The notes beneath the pieces were generated by a model that saw only the letters and a list, made by a program, of their open reading frames with translations, had not been told where the DNA came from and ran no database searches. A stretch of 64,000 bases of DNA from Cellulosimicrobium cellulans (GTDB taxonomy: Bacteria > Actinomycetota > Actinomycetes > Actinomycetales > Cellulomonadaceae), in assembly GCF_016921195.1 (NCBI RefSeq), contig NZ_JAFGYF010000001.1:496001-560000 (forward strand), in the 5' to 3' direction. Both the position numbers and the translations under genes were made by a program. Numbering within the stretch: position 1 is the first letter of the stretch; the number at the start of each line of letters is the position of its first letter. Shown here piece by piece: positions 9,449-18,916 of this stretch.

Positions 9449-10042
9449 ATGACGACGCAGGACCCGATCCTCACCGCCTTCTCCACCACCGCGAGGCAGG
9501 TCTGGTACTGGCCGGTGCTCCGCGGGGTGCTCGCCATCCTCTTCGGCATCGTCGCGCTCGCGTGGCCGGACAAGACCGCGGCCGTGATCATCTGGGTGAT
9601 CGGCATCTTCGCGGTCGTCGACGGCATCGTCGAGATCGTCGAGGGCGTCCGGCGCCGTGGCACGGGCAGCGGCACCGCGTTCCTCGTGACCATGGGCGTG
9701 CTCAGCCTCGCGGTCGGCATCGTGCTGCTCGTGTGGCCGGGCAAGACCGCGATCGTCCTCACGTGGATCGTCGGGTTCTGGGCCGTCGTCTACGGCCTGT
9801 TCCAGACCGTCGCGAGCCTCGACCTGCGCAAGGTCCCCGGCAGCGGGTGGGGCTGGGGCGTCTTCGCCGGGCTCCTGGGCCTCGTCTTCGGTCTGCTCGT
9901 GCTGTTCAACGTCGACGCCGGCCTCGTGTCGATCGTCTGGGTCCTCGCGATCTTCGCGATCCTCTGGGGCGTCATGCTCATCGCGTTCGGCGTCCAGATC
10001 CGCTCGCTCGGCCGGCGGGCGGGCAAGGCCGCGACGTACTGA
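9449..10042 (+). CDS. HdeD family (DUF308) membrane protein
   Basis: This 197-residue protein has six membrane helices arranged as three pairs. Each pair repeats a pattern like ILFGIVALAWPDKTA...IWVIGIFAVVDGI; the second copy is VGIVLLVWPGKTA. This internal repetition is characteristic of HdeD/DUF308 proteins, which in enterobacteria are linked to acid resistance; the role in actinobacteria is not settled. The ATG at 9449 follows GGGGGAG. The stop codon lies inside the left arm of a 20-bp hairpin shared with hemL. Confidence 0.83.
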   Translation: MTTQDPILTAFSTTARQVWYWPVLRGVLAILFGIVALAWPDKTAAVIIWVIGIFAVVDGIVEIVEGVRRRGTGSGTAFLVTMGVLSLAVGIVLLVWPGKTAIVLTWIVGFWAVVYGLFQTVASLDLRKVPGSGWGWGVFAGLLGLVFGLLVLFNVDAGLVSIVWVLAIFAILWGVMLIAFGVQIRSLGRRAGKAATY

Positions 10043-10086
10043 TCCCGCGGGCGCCCGCCGGGGTCGGGCGGGCGCCCGCGGGATCA
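10040..10086. terminator. Bidirectional terminator containing both convergent stop codons
   Basis: A perfect 20-bp inverted repeat (10040-10059 and 10067-10086) closes a 7-nt loop. The left arm starts with the TGA of the hdeD-like gene and the right arm ends with the complement of the hemL TGA. One symmetrical hairpin therefore ends both convergent transcripts and supplies both stop codons. Confidence 0.9.
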
Positions 10087-11499
10087 GGCGGGGGCGGCCT
10101 CCGCGGCGGCGCGGGCGGCCGCGGGGAAGGCGTCGAGGATGCGGGCCACCGCGGCGTCGTCGTGGGCCGCGGAGACGAACCACGCCTCGAACACCGACGG
10201 CGGCAGGCTCACGCCCGCGTCGAGCATCGCGTGGAAGAACGCGCGGTACCGGAACGCCTCCTGCGCCTGGGCCTGCGCGTAGTCGCGCACGCCGGCGCTC
10301 GCGGCGAGGTCGCCGAAGAACACGGAGAAGAGCGACCCCGCGCGCTGCACGCGGTGCGGGACGCCCGCGGCGTCGAGCGCGGAGCCCACGGCCGACGACA
10401 GCACGCCCGCGACCTCGTCCACGCGCGCGTAGACCGCGTCGTCGGCGAGGCGCAGCGTCGCGAGGCCAGCCGCGACCGCGACCGGGTTCCCGGACAGCGT
10501 GCCCGCCTGGTAGACGGGACCGAGCGGCGCGAGCTGGTCCATGACGCTCGCCGGACCGCCCACCGCGGCGACCGGCATCCCGCCGCCCACGACCTTGCCG
10601 AACGTGAACAGGTCGGGCGTGTAGCCGTCCGCGCCCTGGCCGCGCAGGACCGCGTTCTCGAGGCCCCACCAGCCGCTCGGCCCGACGCGGAAGCCCGTGA
10701 GCACCTCGTCGAGGATCAGCAGCGCGCCGTGCGCGGCGGTGATGCGGCGCAGGCCCTCGTTGAAGCCCTCCGCGGGCGGGACGACGCCCATGTTGGCGGG
10801 CGACGCCTCGGTGATGACGGCCGCGATCTCGGAGCCGCGCTCCGCGAACGCCGCCTCGACCGCCGCGAGGTCGTTGTACGGGAGCACGAGCGTCTCGGCG
10901 GCCGACGCCTCGGTGACCCCCGCCGAGCCCGGCAGGGCGAGCGTCGCGACGCCGGAGCCCGCCTCCGCCAGCAGCGCGTCCACGTGCCCGTGGTAGCAGC
11001 CGGCGAACTTCACGACGACGTCCCGCCCGGTCACGCCGCGCGCGAGGCGGATCGCGGTCATCGTGGCCTCGGTGCCGGTGGACACGAGGCGCACGCGCTC
11101 GGCGGCGGGCACCCGACGGCGGATCTCCTCCGCGAGCTCGACCTCTCCGAGCGTCGGCGCGCCGAACGACAGCCCGCGGGCCGCGGCCTCCTGGACCGGG
11201 CGCACGACGTCCGGGTGCGCGTGACCGAGCAGCGCCGGGCCCCACGAGCACACGAGGTCCACGTACTCGCGCCCCGCGACGTCCGTGACGTACGGGCCGC
11301 GGGCCGAGGCCAGGAACCGCGGGTCGCCGCCGACGGACCCGTAGGCGCGGACCGGCGAGCTCACGCCGCCCGGCAGCACGCCCTGCGCGCGCACGAACGC
11401 GGCGTGGTTGTCCGCCCCGCCCGCGCCCGGCGCGCCGAACAGCGCCGCGTTCTCCGCCTGCACGGCCTCCGCCGTCCCGAAGCCTCCAGTGTCCGTCAT
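10084..11499 (-). CDS. hemL: Glutamate-1-semialdehyde 2,1-aminomutase
   Basis: This 471-residue PLP enzyme converts glutamate-1-semialdehyde to 5-aminolevulinate, the second committed step of the C5 heme pathway. PLP contacts are visible in [13 protein letters not shown]. The catalytic lysine sits in [18 protein letters not shown], and [14 protein letters not shown] marks the cofactor phosphate region. The length is slightly above the usual 430 because of an N-terminal extension. The start overlaps the hemB stop by 4 bases, so it is the last gene of hemC-hemD-hemB-hemL. Confidence 0.96.
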   Translation of the reverse strand: MTDTGGFGTAEAVQAENAALFGAPGAGGADNHAAFVRAQGVLPGGVSSPVRAYGSVGGDPRFLASARGPYVTDVAGREYVDLVCSWGPALLGHAHPDVVRPVQEAAARGLSFGAPTLGEVELAEEIRRRVPAAERVRLVSTGTEATMTAIRLARGVTGRDVVVKFAGCYHGHVDALLAEAGSGVATLALPGSAGVTEASAAETLVLPYNDLAAVEAAFAERGSEIAAVITEASPANMGVVPPAEGFNEGLRRITAAHGALLILDEVLTGFRVGPSGWWGLENAVLRGQGADGYTPDLFTFGKVVGGGMPVAAVGGPASVMDQLAPLGPVYQAGTLSGNPVAVAAGLATLRLADDAVYARVDEVAGVLSSAVGSALDAAGVPHRVQRAGSLFSVFFGDLAASAGVRDYAQAQAQEAFRYRAFFHAMLDAGVSLPPSVFEAWFVSAAHDDAAVARILDAFPAAARAAAEAAPA

Positions 11500-12530
11500 G
11501 CCCGCGTCCTTCCGTCGTTCTCGTCCAGCCAGCCCGCGAGCTCCGTCGCCCAGTACGTGAGGATCACGTCGGCGCCGGCGCGCTTGATGCCCAGCACCGA
11601 CTCCGTGACGGCGGCGCGCCGGTCGATCCAGCCGTTCGCGGCGGCGGCCTCGATCATCGCGTACTCGCCCGACACCTGGTACGCCGCGACCGGCACCGGC
11701 GACATCTCCGCGACCGCCGCGAGCACGTCCAGGTACGACCCGGCGGGCTTCACCATGACCATGTCCGCGCCCTCGGCGAGGTCCAGGTCCGCCTCGCGCA
11801 GGCCCTCGCGGGCGTTGCCCGCGTCCATCTGGTACGTGCGGCGGTCACCCTGGAGCGCCGAGTCCACGGCCTCGCGGAACGGCCCGTAGAACGCGCTCGC
11901 GTACTTCGCGGAGTACGCGAGGATGCCCACGTCGTCGAACCCGTCGGCGTCGAGCGCCTCGCGGATCACCGCGACCTGGCCGTCCATCATGCCCGACGGC
12001 GCGACGACGTCCGCGCCCGCGCGCGCCTGCGCGACGGCCATCGACGCGTAGCGGTCGAGCGTCGCGTCGTTGTCGACGACGACGGACCCGTCGCGCCCCG
12101 TGGTCAGCACGCCGCAGTGCCCGTGGTCGGTGAACTCGTCGAGGCACGTGTCCGCCATGACGACCGGCCCGCCGCCCGCGTGCTCGCGCGCCGCCTCGAC
12201 CGCGACCCGGATGCCGCGCTGCAGGATCCCGTCCTCCGCGTCCGCCTGCGTGCCCGTCGCGTCGCGCTCGGCGGGGATGCCGAAGAGCATGACGCCGCCG
12301 ACCCCGGCGCGCGCGGCCTCGCGCACGGCGTCCGCGAGCGTCGCCTCCGTGTGCTGCACGACGCCCGGCATCGACGAGATCGGGCGCGGCGCGTCGAGGC
12401 CCTCCTTGACGAACAGGGGGAGCACGAGGTCGGACGCGTGCACGCGCGTCTCGGTGACGAGCCGCCGCACGCGCGGGCTCGTGCGCAGGCGGCGCGGCCG
12501 GTGGTGCCCGACCGGGAGCTGGTGGGTCAC
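11496..12530 (-). CDS. hemB: Delta-aminolevulinic acid dehydratase (porphobilinogen synthase)
   Basis: This 344-residue enzyme condenses two 5-aminolevulinates into porphobilinogen. The two active-site lysines are in [16 protein letters not shown] and [10 protein letters not shown]. The metal-site segment is [14 protein letters not shown]. It keeps two of the three cysteines of zinc enzymes and has Asp at the middle position, a mixed pattern between the all-Cys zinc type and the Asp-rich magnesium type. I understand this pattern to be common in actinobacteria. It overlaps hemD upstream and hemL downstream by 4 bases each. Confidence 0.96.
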   Translation of the reverse strand: MTHQLPVGHHRPRRLRTSPRVRRLVTETRVHASDLVLPLFVKEGLDAPRPISSMPGVVQHTEATLADAVREAARAGVGGVMLFGIPAERDATGTQADAEDGILQRGIRVAVEAAREHAGGGPVVMADTCLDEFTDHGHCGVLTTGRDGSVVVDNDATLDRYASMAVAQARAGADVVAPSGMMDGQVAVIREALDADGFDDVGILAYSAKYASAFYGPFREAVDSALQGDRRTYQMDAGNAREGLREADLDLAEGADMVMVKPAGSYLDVLAAVAEMSPVPVAAYQVSGEYAMIEAAAANGWIDRRAAVTESVLGIKRAGADVILTYWATELAGWLDENDGRTRA

Positions 12531-13543
12531 GAGGGATCTCCTTCGGGGGTCGGGTCGGCGGTGCCGGTGGTGCCGGCAGCCGGGGGGTCGGCCGGGTCGT
12601 CGGGCTCGGTGGTCGTGCGGGTGGCGGAGCCGGTGGCGGCGAGCGCGTCGGTGAGCGCGGCGGCCAGCGCGGCGTCGGTCGGGCGCTCCGCGACGGCGTC
12701 GAGCCGCAGCCCGACGTCGCGCGCGGCCCGGGCGGTCGGGTCGCCGATCGCGACGCCCACGACGTCGTCGCGCGGGCCGAGCTGGCGTGCCACCTCGCGC
12801 ACGACGCTCCCCGAGGTGAGCACGACGGCGTCCACCTCGCCCGCGCGCCAGGCCGCGACGACGTCCGGCGCGAGCGTGTGCGTGACGGTGCGGTAGACGG
12901 TGACGACGTGCGGGACGTACCCGAGGTCGTGCAGGCCGTCGTGCATCGTCGGTGCGGCGAGGTCCCCCTGCGGCAGCAGGACCACGCCTCTACCTCGCGA
13001 GGTAGAGCCCTGGCCTGCCGAGGTAGAGCCCTGGTCTGCTGAGGGGAGGGCAGCGAACGCGGCGACGAGGCCGCGGGCCGAGTTCTCGTCGGGCTCGAGC
13101 TCGACGGTGATGCCGACCGCCTCCAGGGCGCGGCGGGTCGCGGGCCCGACGGCGGCCCAGCGGGCCCGGCGCGCGGCGTCGGCGAGGCCGACGCCCTGGC
13201 GGACGGCGCTCGCGAGGAGCTCCTCGATCGCGTTGACGCTCGTGACGACGACCCAGGCGAAGTCGCCGTGGACCAGGCGGGCGAGGGCGCCGTCGACGGG
13301 CGCGGTGTCCTCGACCGGGGCGCGCTCGATCGCCGGGCTGACGAGGACGCGTGCGCCCGCGTCGCGGAGCGTCGCCGCAAGGTCCCCGGCGCGCTCGGGC
13401 GCGCGCGGGACCAGGACTGTCCGACCGGCGAGCGCGTCGGTCCGGCGGGCTGCGCCCGTGGCGTCGGCGGTGCCGCGCGCCGGGAGCGGCGGCACCACGG
13501 GCGCGGGCCCGCGCGACGGGTCGCGCAGCGGTCCGGGGCTCAT
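12527..13543 (-). CDS. hemD: Uroporphyrinogen-III synthase
   Basis: This 338-residue enzyme closes hydroxymethylbilane into uroporphyrinogen III. It has the two-lobed HemD fold: the first lobe runs from about residue 40 ([15 protein letters not shown], then [13 protein letters not shown]) and the second includes [16 protein letters not shown]. The start at 13543 overlaps the hemC stop by 4 bases, which rules out the longer open frame upstream. Residues about 166-186 consist of [15 protein letters not shown], encoded by the same dispersed 21-bp repeat found in copA. The last 40 residues are Thr/Pro/Asp-rich and look disordered. Both ends overlap neighbours in hemC-hemD-hemB-hemL. Confidence 0.92.
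   Translation of the reverse strand: MSPGPLRDPSRGPAPVVPPLPARGTADATGAARRTDALAGRTVLVPRAPERAGDLAATLRDAGARVLVSPAIERAPVEDTAPVDGALARLVHGDFAWVVVTSVNAIEELLASAVRQGVGLADAARRARWAAVGPATRRALEAVGITVELEPDENSARGLVAAFAALPSADQGSTSAGQGSTSRGRGVVLLPQGDLAAPTMHDGLHDLGYVPHVVTVYRTVTHTLAPDVVAAWRAGEVDAVVLTSGSVVREVARQLGPRDDVVGVAIGDPTARAARDVGLRLDAVAERPTDAALAAALTDALAATGSATRTTTEPDDPADPPAAGTTGTADPTPEGDPS
12988..13044 (-). repeat. 21-bp GAGGTAGA repeats embedded in hemD
   Basis: The stretch opens with a perfect 20-bp palindrome, CTCTACCTCGCGAGGTAGAG (12988-13007), formed by one inverted and one direct unit. Two further direct units with the core GAGGTAGAGCCCTGG follow at 21-bp spacing, and a decayed end is at 13038-13044. 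Read in the hemD frame it encodes STSAGQG-like heptapeptides between the two lobes of the enzyme. It belongs to the same family as 5950-6012 and 56877-57078. Confidence 0.88.
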
Positions 13544-14640
13544 TCCGCCGCGCCGCGGTAGCCGCCGTCGCGGAGCTGCTCGCGAGCAGCCTCCACGGCG
13601 CGGTCGGTCGCCGGGGCCTCCGCGGTGGCGGCGTCGACGACGGGCGTGCCCGCCCCGGTCTCGCGCAGTGGGGCGAGGCGCGCGGCGCCGTCGGCGAGGA
13701 GCGCGTCGGCGACGCGCGCGCCCAGCCCGCGCGCGACGTCGTCCCGGGCTCTCGCGGCGGCCGCGGGCGACCCGGTGCGCGGGGGGAGCGCGGCCCGCGC
13801 GGAGTGCGTGAGCTGCTCGGCGCCGTCGACGCGCGCGACGACGGCCGTCAGCGCCACGTCGCCGTCCTCCACGACGGCGTGCGCGCCCACGGGGGCCGCG
13901 CACCCGGCCTCGAGCCGGCCGAGGAGAGCGCGCTCGGCGAGCACGGCGAGGCGCGTGGGCTCGTGGTCGAGGTCGTGCAGGGCGCGGGCGAGGACCGGGT
14001 CGTCGAGCGACGACGTGCGCACCTCGACGGCGAGCGCGCCCTGCCCGGCGGCGGGCGCCATGATCGCGGTGTCGACCACCTCGGACACCGCGTCGAGCCG
14101 ACCGAGCCGTGCGAGACCCGCGTAGGCGAGCACGACGGCGTCGAGGTCGGCGTCGGGGCCGAGCGCGCGGGCGAGGCGCGTGTCGACGTTGCCGCGGATG
14201 TCCACGACGTCGAGGTCCGGCCGTACGGAGCGGAGCTGCGCGGCCCGGCGCGGCGACCCGGTGCCCACGCGCGCCCCGCGCGGGAGCGTCGCGATGGTGA
14301 GGCCGCCGCGCGCGCACAGCACGTCGCGCGGGTTCTCGCGCTCCGGCGTGACGACCGTGAGCCCCGGTGCGGGCTCGGTCGGCAGGTCCTTGAGCGAGTG
14401 GACCGCGACGTCGCAACGGCCGTCGAGCAGCGCCTCGCGCAGCGCGGTGACGAACACGCCGGTGCCGCCCATCTGGGCGAGCGACCCGGTGAGGACGTCG
14501 CCGTCGGTGCGGATGCGCACGATCTCGACGTCCCGACCGGTCAGCTCCTCGAGGCGTCGGGCGACGTGGCCGGTCTGGGTGGTCGCGAGCGCGCTGCCGC
14601 GCGTGCCGACGCGGAGGGGAGGGGTACCTGCAGGGGTCAC
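13540..14640 (-). CDS. hemC: Porphobilinogen deaminase (hydroxymethylbilane synthase)
   Basis: This 366-residue enzyme polymerises four porphobilinogens into hydroxymethylbilane. The N-terminus LRVGTRGSALATTQT and the catalytic Asp region DLDAVVLAYAGLARLG are typical. The Cys that carries the dipyrromethane cofactor is in LLGRLEAGCAAPVGA. It is the first gene of the hemC-D-B-L run. The GTG start at 14640 lies 6 nt after GAGACT (14652-14647), a possible -10 for a near-leaderless message, and GGGGAGAG slightly further upstream is an alternative ribosome site. Confidence 0.95.
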   Translation of the reverse strand: MTPAGTPPLRVGTRGSALATTQTGHVARRLEELTGRDVEIVRIRTDGDVLTGSLAQMGGTGVFVTALREALLDGRCDVAVHSLKDLPTEPAPGLTVVTPERENPRDVLCARGGLTIATLPRGARVGTGSPRRAAQLRSVRPDLDVVDIRGNVDTRLARALGPDADLDAVVLAYAGLARLGRLDAVSEVVDTAIMAPAAGQGALAVEVRTSSLDDPVLARALHDLDHEPTRLAVLAERALLGRLEAGCAAPVGAHAVVEDGDVALTAVVARVDGAEQLTHSARAALPPRTGSPAAAARARDDVARGLGARVADALLADGAARLAPLRETGAGTPVVDAATAEAPATDRAVEAAREQLRDGGYRGAAE

Positions 14641-14720
14641 GGTCCCAGTCTCTCCCCACTTCGGCGGTGCACGGAAATGCGCACGTCACGGCGGGGGAAA
14701 TGCCGGCAGGAGTGACGCGG

Positions 14721-14739
14721 TCCTGACATCCGGTCAGGA
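14721..14739 (-). terminator. Small hairpin downstream of hemY
   Basis: TCCTGAC (14721-14727) pairs with GTCAGGA (14733-14739) around a 5-nt loop. It lies 76 bp after the hemY stop in the gap before hemC on the same strand. It may be a weak terminator separating the hemE-hemY transcript from hemC-D-B-L, or an operator for hemC. The rest of this 174-bp gap shows nothing clear. Confidence 0.4.
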
Positions 14740-14814
14740 ACGTCCGGACAATGCGTCAGGACAATTCCCGCGGATTTTCCGAACCCCTTTCTCGGGATTC
14801 TGGTCAGGGTGACC

Positions 14815-16296
14815 TCACCGCGCGACGGCGAGGCGCCGCGCACATTCCTGGGCGTGCCCGACGATCGCGGCGAGCCCGGTGCCGGCGATCCAGCCCCCCG
14901 TCACCCCGAGCCCGGGGACGGCGTCGACGCGCTCGACGAACGCCGCGACCTCGCGCCGGAACGCGGGGGTCGGCGGGGGCAGCGCGCCGTTCCAGCGCGT
15001 CACGAGGTGCCCCAGCACGCGGCCGTGCAGGTCCACGCCGAACAGCCGCGAGGCGTCCGCGACGACGCGGTCGAGGTCCGGTTCCGTCGTCGCACCGATG
15101 CGCCCGTAGCTGAGCCGCACCACGTGGTGGCCCGGGCCGACGGTGCCGCGCACGCGGGCGCGCAGCCACGGCCACTTGGCCGTCGAGTGCGTCAGCGCCT
15201 TCGCCTCGACGTCCGACGGCGGCGCGGCGCGGCCCGCGTCCCGGTGCGGCGGGGCGACCAGCAGGCCGGTCCCGCGCGGCGCGTCGTCGAGCTCGGGCGC
15301 ACGCAGGAGGAGCGTGACGAGGCGGACGTCCGCGCCGGGCTCCGGGTCGGGCAGGAGGTCCGCCGCGGTGCCGACGAGCGGGCCGAGCGCGTCGACGAGC
15401 GCCGGGGTCGTCACGACGAGTCGCGGCGCGGCGAGCTCGAGCGGGCCCTCGGACGTCTGTGCGCGGACGACCCAGGAGCTGGAGGCCTCGCGGCCGTCGG
15501 AGGGCCCGTGGCCCCGGTCCTGGTGGGCGATCTCCGTGACCTCGTGGCGCAACCGCACGTCGGCGCCGGCCGCGAGCTCCTCGACGAGCCGGTGCATGCC
15601 GCCGTCGATCCCACGCACGGCCGACCCCGCGGGCGCGAGCGCGCGCAGCGACGCGACGGCGCGCGCGAGCGAGCCCTCGCGCTCGAACGCCTCGCGGAGC
15701 CCCGGCGCGACCGCCGCCACGTCGAGCCGGTCGAGCGGCGCCGAGTGCACCCCGGCTGCCACGGGCGCGACGAGGCGCTCCGTGACGCGCGTCCCCATGC
15801 GCGACCGCGCGAACGTCTCGAGGGTGCGCAGGTCCGTGAAACGGCGGGGCAGGACGCGGTCGAGGCTCGCGCGCAGCGCACCGCCGACCCCGACCGCGCG
15901 GCGCACGTCGGGGGACCACGGGTGGGCCGGGATGCCGAGCACGCCGGCGCGGGGCAGCGGGTAGGCGTGGCCGGCGGCATACCCCCAGGCGCCCGCCCCC
16001 GACGGCTCGACGACGTCGAGGCCGAGCGCGGCGACGAGATCGCCGACGGCGGTGCCGCGGGCCGCGAAGGACTCGGCGCCCAGGTCGACGCGCACGCCGT
16101 CGAGGCCGGGCAGGTCCCCGCCGCGGACGGGCCCGCCGGGGACGTCCGCGGCCTCGAGCACGGCGACGCGCAACCCCTGCTCGCGCAGGGTCCGGGCCGC
16201 GGTGAGCCCCGCGACGCCCGCGCCGACGACGACCGCGTCCACCTCCTCGGGGACGGTCCCGGGGGAGGTGCGGGACGTCGTCGGCTCGCTGCTCAC
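14815..16296 (-). CDS. hemY: Protoporphyrinogen/coproporphyrinogen III oxidase, HemY/CgoX type
   Basis: This 493-residue FAD flavoprotein has the dinucleotide motif GAGVAGLTAARTLREQG near residue 24, then VAVLEAADVPGG. The C-terminal FAD contact GLGVTGGWIAGTGLAAIVG matches the family. In Gram-positive bacteria HemY acts mainly on coproporphyrinogen III (CgoX) before iron insertion, so that is the likely reaction. No hemH/cpfC or hemQ/chdC gene is in the window. The GTG start at 16296 overlaps the hemE stop by 4 bases. Confidence 0.93.
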   Translation of the reverse strand: MSSEPTTSRTSPGTVPEEVDAVVVGAGVAGLTAARTLREQGLRVAVLEAADVPGGPVRGGDLPGLDGVRVDLGAESFAARGTAVGDLVAALGLDVVEPSGAGAWGYAAGHAYPLPRAGVLGIPAHPWSPDVRRAVGVGGALRASLDRVLPRRFTDLRTLETFARSRMGTRVTERLVAPVAAGVHSAPLDRLDVAAVAPGLREAFEREGSLARAVASLRALAPAGSAVRGIDGGMHRLVEELAAGADVRLRHEVTEIAHQDRGHGPSDGREASSSWVVRAQTSEGPLELAAPRLVVTTPALVDALGPLVGTAADLLPDPEPGADVRLVTLLLRAPELDDAPRGTGLLVAPPHRDAGRAAPPSDVEAKALTHSTAKWPWLRARVRGTVGPGHHVVRLSYGRIGATTEPDLDRVVADASRLFGVDLHGRVLGHLVTRWNGALPPPTPAFRREVAAFVERVDAVPGLGVTGGWIAGTGLAAIVGHAQECARRLAVAR

Positions 16297-17453
16297 CGTC
16301 GGGTCGCCTCCTCGTGCGCGTCGTCCCGTCCCGTCCAGTCTGCGCCGAGCGCGTGGACCAGGCCGACCACGCGCGTCAGGACGTCCGGGTCGGTGTCCGG
16401 CGGGACCCCGTGGCCGAGGTTCACGACGTGCCCGGGCGCGGTGCGCCCGCGCCGCACGACGTCGCGCACGTGCGCCTCGAGCACGTCCCACGGCGCGGCG
16501 AGCAGCGCGGGGTCGACGTTGCCCTGCACCGGGACGGGGGCGTGGCCGTCGGCGAGGAGCCGGGCGGCGTCGTCGAGCGGCGTGCGGTAGTCGACGCCCA
16601 CGGCGACGTCCCGCACCCCGGCCGCGGTGACGGCGTCGCGCATCGCGGGGAGCAGGTGGCCCGTGCCCGTGCCGAAGTGGACGACGGGGACGCCGAGGTC
16701 GGCGACGTGCGTCAGCGCGCGCGTGCTGGCCGGGGCGGCGCCCGCCGCGTAGTCCGCGAGCGAGAGCGAACCGGCCCACGAGTCGAAGAGCTGCGCCGCG
16801 CTCGCGCCCGCCTCGACCTGCGTCCGCAGGAACGTGCCGGTGAGGTCGGCCGCCCAGTCGACGAGGCGCTGCCACGTCTCCGGGTCGCCGCGCAGCAGGG
16901 CGCGCGCCGCGAGGTGGTCGCGCGACGGCCGGCCCTCCACGAGATAGGCCGCGAGCGTGAACGGCGCGCCCGCGAACCCGATGAGCGGGGTCGTGCCGAG
17001 CGCGTCGACGGTCAGCGCGACGGCCTCGCGGATCGGGGCGAGCGACTCCTCGGTGAGCTCCGTCTCCACGAGGCGCGCGACGTCGTCGGGCGTCCGGTAC
17101 GCCTGGCCCATCACCGGGCCGACGCCCGGCGCGATGTCCACCTCGACGCCCGCGAGCCGCAGCGGCACGACGATGTCCGAGAAGAAGATGCCCGCGTCCA
17201 CGCCGTGCCGGCGGACCGGCTGGAGCGTGATCTCCGACGCGAGGTCCGGGCGCAGGCACGAGTCGAGCATGCTCACGCCCTGGCGGGCCGCGCGGTACTC
17301 CGGCAGCGACCGGCCCGCCTGGCGCATGAACCACACCGGTGTGATTTCCGGGCGATTTCCCGTCGTGCCCGCGCGCAGGGCCTGCACGAGCGGGGAGCGG
17401 TCCGTGCGGCCGTCGGTCAGGGGATGGCCCGGGGAAAGGGCGACAGGAATCAC
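16293..17453 (-). CDS. hemE: Uroporphyrinogen decarboxylase
   Basis: This 386-residue enzyme removes the four acetate carboxyls of uroporphyrinogen III to give coproporphyrinogen III. The signature PVWFMRQAGRSLPEYR is near residue 39, and GFAGAPFTLAAYLVEG follows in mid-protein. It competes with siroheme synthesis for uroporphyrinogen III, which links it to the nitrite reductase genes at 50-57 kb. The GTG at 17453 is the upstream-most reasonable start; its ribosome site is poor and an internal start cannot be excluded. It is divergent from hemA across only 50 bp. Confidence 0.94.
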   Translation of the reverse strand: MIPVALSPGHPLTDGRTDRSPLVQALRAGTTGNRPEITPVWFMRQAGRSLPEYRAARQGVSMLDSCLRPDLASEITLQPVRRHGVDAGIFFSDIVVPLRLAGVEVDIAPGVGPVMGQAYRTPDDVARLVETELTEESLAPIREAVALTVDALGTTPLIGFAGAPFTLAAYLVEGRPSRDHLAARALLRGDPETWQRLVDWAADLTGTFLRTQVEAGASAAQLFDSWAGSLSLADYAAGAAPASTRALTHVADLGVPVVHFGTGTGHLLPAMRDAVTAAGVRDVAVGVDYRTPLDDAARLLADGHAPVPVQGNVDPALLAAPWDVLEAHVRDVVRRGRTAPGHVVNLGHGVPPDTDPDVLTRVVGLVHALGADWTGRDDAHEEATRR

Positions 17454-17486
17454 AGCTACCGATTCTGCCTCCCTCCCGCGGGAATG

Positions 17487-17492
17487 ATTAAA
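17487..17492 (-). promoter_or_regulatory. Possible -10 element for hemE in the hemA/hemE divergent gap
   Basis: TTTAAT on the minus strand (17492-17487) matches 5 of 6 bases of the -10 consensus and would start hemE transcription about 27 nt before its GTG. It is the only A/T-rich patch in the 50-bp divergent gap. The gap also carries GGAGG (17495-17499), the hemA ribosome site. I see no convincing -35 element. Confidence 0.4.
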
Positions 17493-17503
17493 TCGGAGGC
17501 ACT

Positions 17504-18916
17504 GTGGCTCTTCTCTCCCTCACGGCCAGCCACCACGAGCTCGACCTCGACGCCCTGGAGCGACTCTCCACCGGGGCCCACTCGATCGGCGGCTCGGCGG
17601 TCGCGGCGTGCGACGTGATCACCGGTGCCGTCGTCCTCGCGACGTGCAACCGGTTCGAGCTGTACCTCGACGTGGACGCCCCCCTCGACGGGACGGGCGT
17701 GCAGCACGCGACCGAGCACGTCGCGCGCATGGTCGCCGACGCGTCGGGCGTGGACCCGGCCGAGGCGCTCGCCTCGTTCCGCACGCGTGCCGGGACCGAG
17801 GTCGCCGAGCACCTGTTCGCCGTCGCGTCAGGCCTGGACTCCATGGTCGTGGGCGAGCGCGAGATCGCCGGCCAGGTCAAGCGCGCCCTGGAGGCCGCGC
17901 ACGCCGACGGCGTGACCTCCTCGACCCTCGAGCTCCTGTTCCAGACGGCGTCGCGCACGTCCAAGAGGGTCAGCACGCAGACGACGCTCGGCGGCGCGGG
18001 CCGCTCCGTCGTCGCGCTGGGCCTCGACCTCGCCGCGGCCGAGCTGCCGCCGTGGCCCCAGGTGCGGACCGTCCTCATCGGCACCGGGTCGTACGCCGGC
18101 GCGAGCCTCGCGGCGCTGCGCGCGCTCGGGTGCGACGACGTGCGCGTCTACTCGCAGTCCGGGCGCGCCGAGGAGTTCGCCGCCGCGCGCGGGGTCGAGG
18201 CCGTGACCGACCTCGTCGCGGCGCTGGAGGACGCCGACCTCGTCGTGTCGTGCAGCGGCGCGCGGGGTCGCACGCTCGCCGGCGACCCCGGCGCGGCGTC
18301 CGCCCGGCGCGAGCAGGCCATCGAGCACGTGCTCGACGCCGCCGCGGTGGTCCGGGCCCGCGAGCGCGCCGCCGTCCGCGCGGGAGAGGAGCCGGAGGCG
18401 CGGCCCATGGTCGTGCTCGACCTCGCGCTGCACCGCGACGTCGACCCGCGCGTCGCGGACGTCGAGGGTGTGCTGCTGTACGACCTCGCCACCCTCGCCG
18501 CGCACTCGCCGTCGATCGCGTCGGAGCTCGTCGCGCAGGCTCGCGCGATCGTGGACGACGCGACGCGCGCGTTCGAGGAGACGCGGCTCGGCCGCGCCGC
18601 GGACACCGCGGTCGTCGCGCTGCTCGCCGACGCGGAGCGGCGCATCGCGCTCGAGGTGGCCGACGTCGTCGCGCTGCGCGAGGCGGACGGCGACCCGGTC
18701 GAGCCGGACGAGGCCGACGAGATCGCGCGTGACGTGCGACGTCGCATCCACGCCGACCTGCACCGCGCGATCGTCGCGGCTCGCGCGGAGGCCGTCGCGG
18801 CCGCCCAGGCGGAGGAGCGCGCCGTCGTCGCGGACGCGCAGGCGCTCGCCGACGAGGCGGCGGGCACGGGACGGCCGACGAGGCCGGGCTCCCTCCGCGC
18901 ACCCGCGGCACGCTGA
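17504..18916 (+). CDS. hemA: Glutamyl-tRNA reductase
   Basis: This 470-residue enzyme reduces glutamyl-tRNA to glutamate-1-semialdehyde with NADPH, the entry and control point of the pathway. The catalytic Cys is in ATCNRFELY near residue 48. The tRNA and dimer motifs ASGLDSMVVGEREIAGQVK follow, then the NADPH domain (VLIGTGSYAGASLAAL) and a helical dimerisation region. The C-terminal 40 residues are Ala/Glu-rich and longer than in E. coli HemA. The GTG at 17504 has GGAGG 4 nt upstream. It is divergent from hemE. Confidence 0.95.
   Translation: MALLSLTASHHELDLDALERLSTGAHSIGGSAVAACDVITGAVVLATCNRFELYLDVDAPLDGTGVQHATEHVARMVADASGVDPAEALASFRTRAGTEVAEHLFAVASGLDSMVVGEREIAGQVKRALEAAHADGVTSSTLELLFQTASRTSKRVSTQTTLGGAGRSVVALGLDLAAAELPPWPQVRTVLIGTGSYAGASLAALRALGCDDVRVYSQSGRAEEFAAARGVEAVTDLVAALEDADLVVSCSGARGRTLAGDPGAASARREQAIEHVLDAAAVVRARERAAVRAGEEPEARPMVVLDLALHRDVDPRVADVEGVLLYDLATLAAHSPSIASELVAQARAIVDDATRAFEETRLGRAADTAVVALLADAERRIALEVADVVALREADGDPVEPDEADEIARDVRRRIHADLHRAIVAARAEAVAAAQAEERAVVADAQALADEAAGTGRPTRPGSLRAPAAR

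Noticed and set aside
13544-14689. Extension of the hemD frame to a 720-residue protein
   Set aside because: The upstream part lies in another frame of hemC and is Arg-rich; the ATG at 13543 overlaps the hemC stop and matches the family start.
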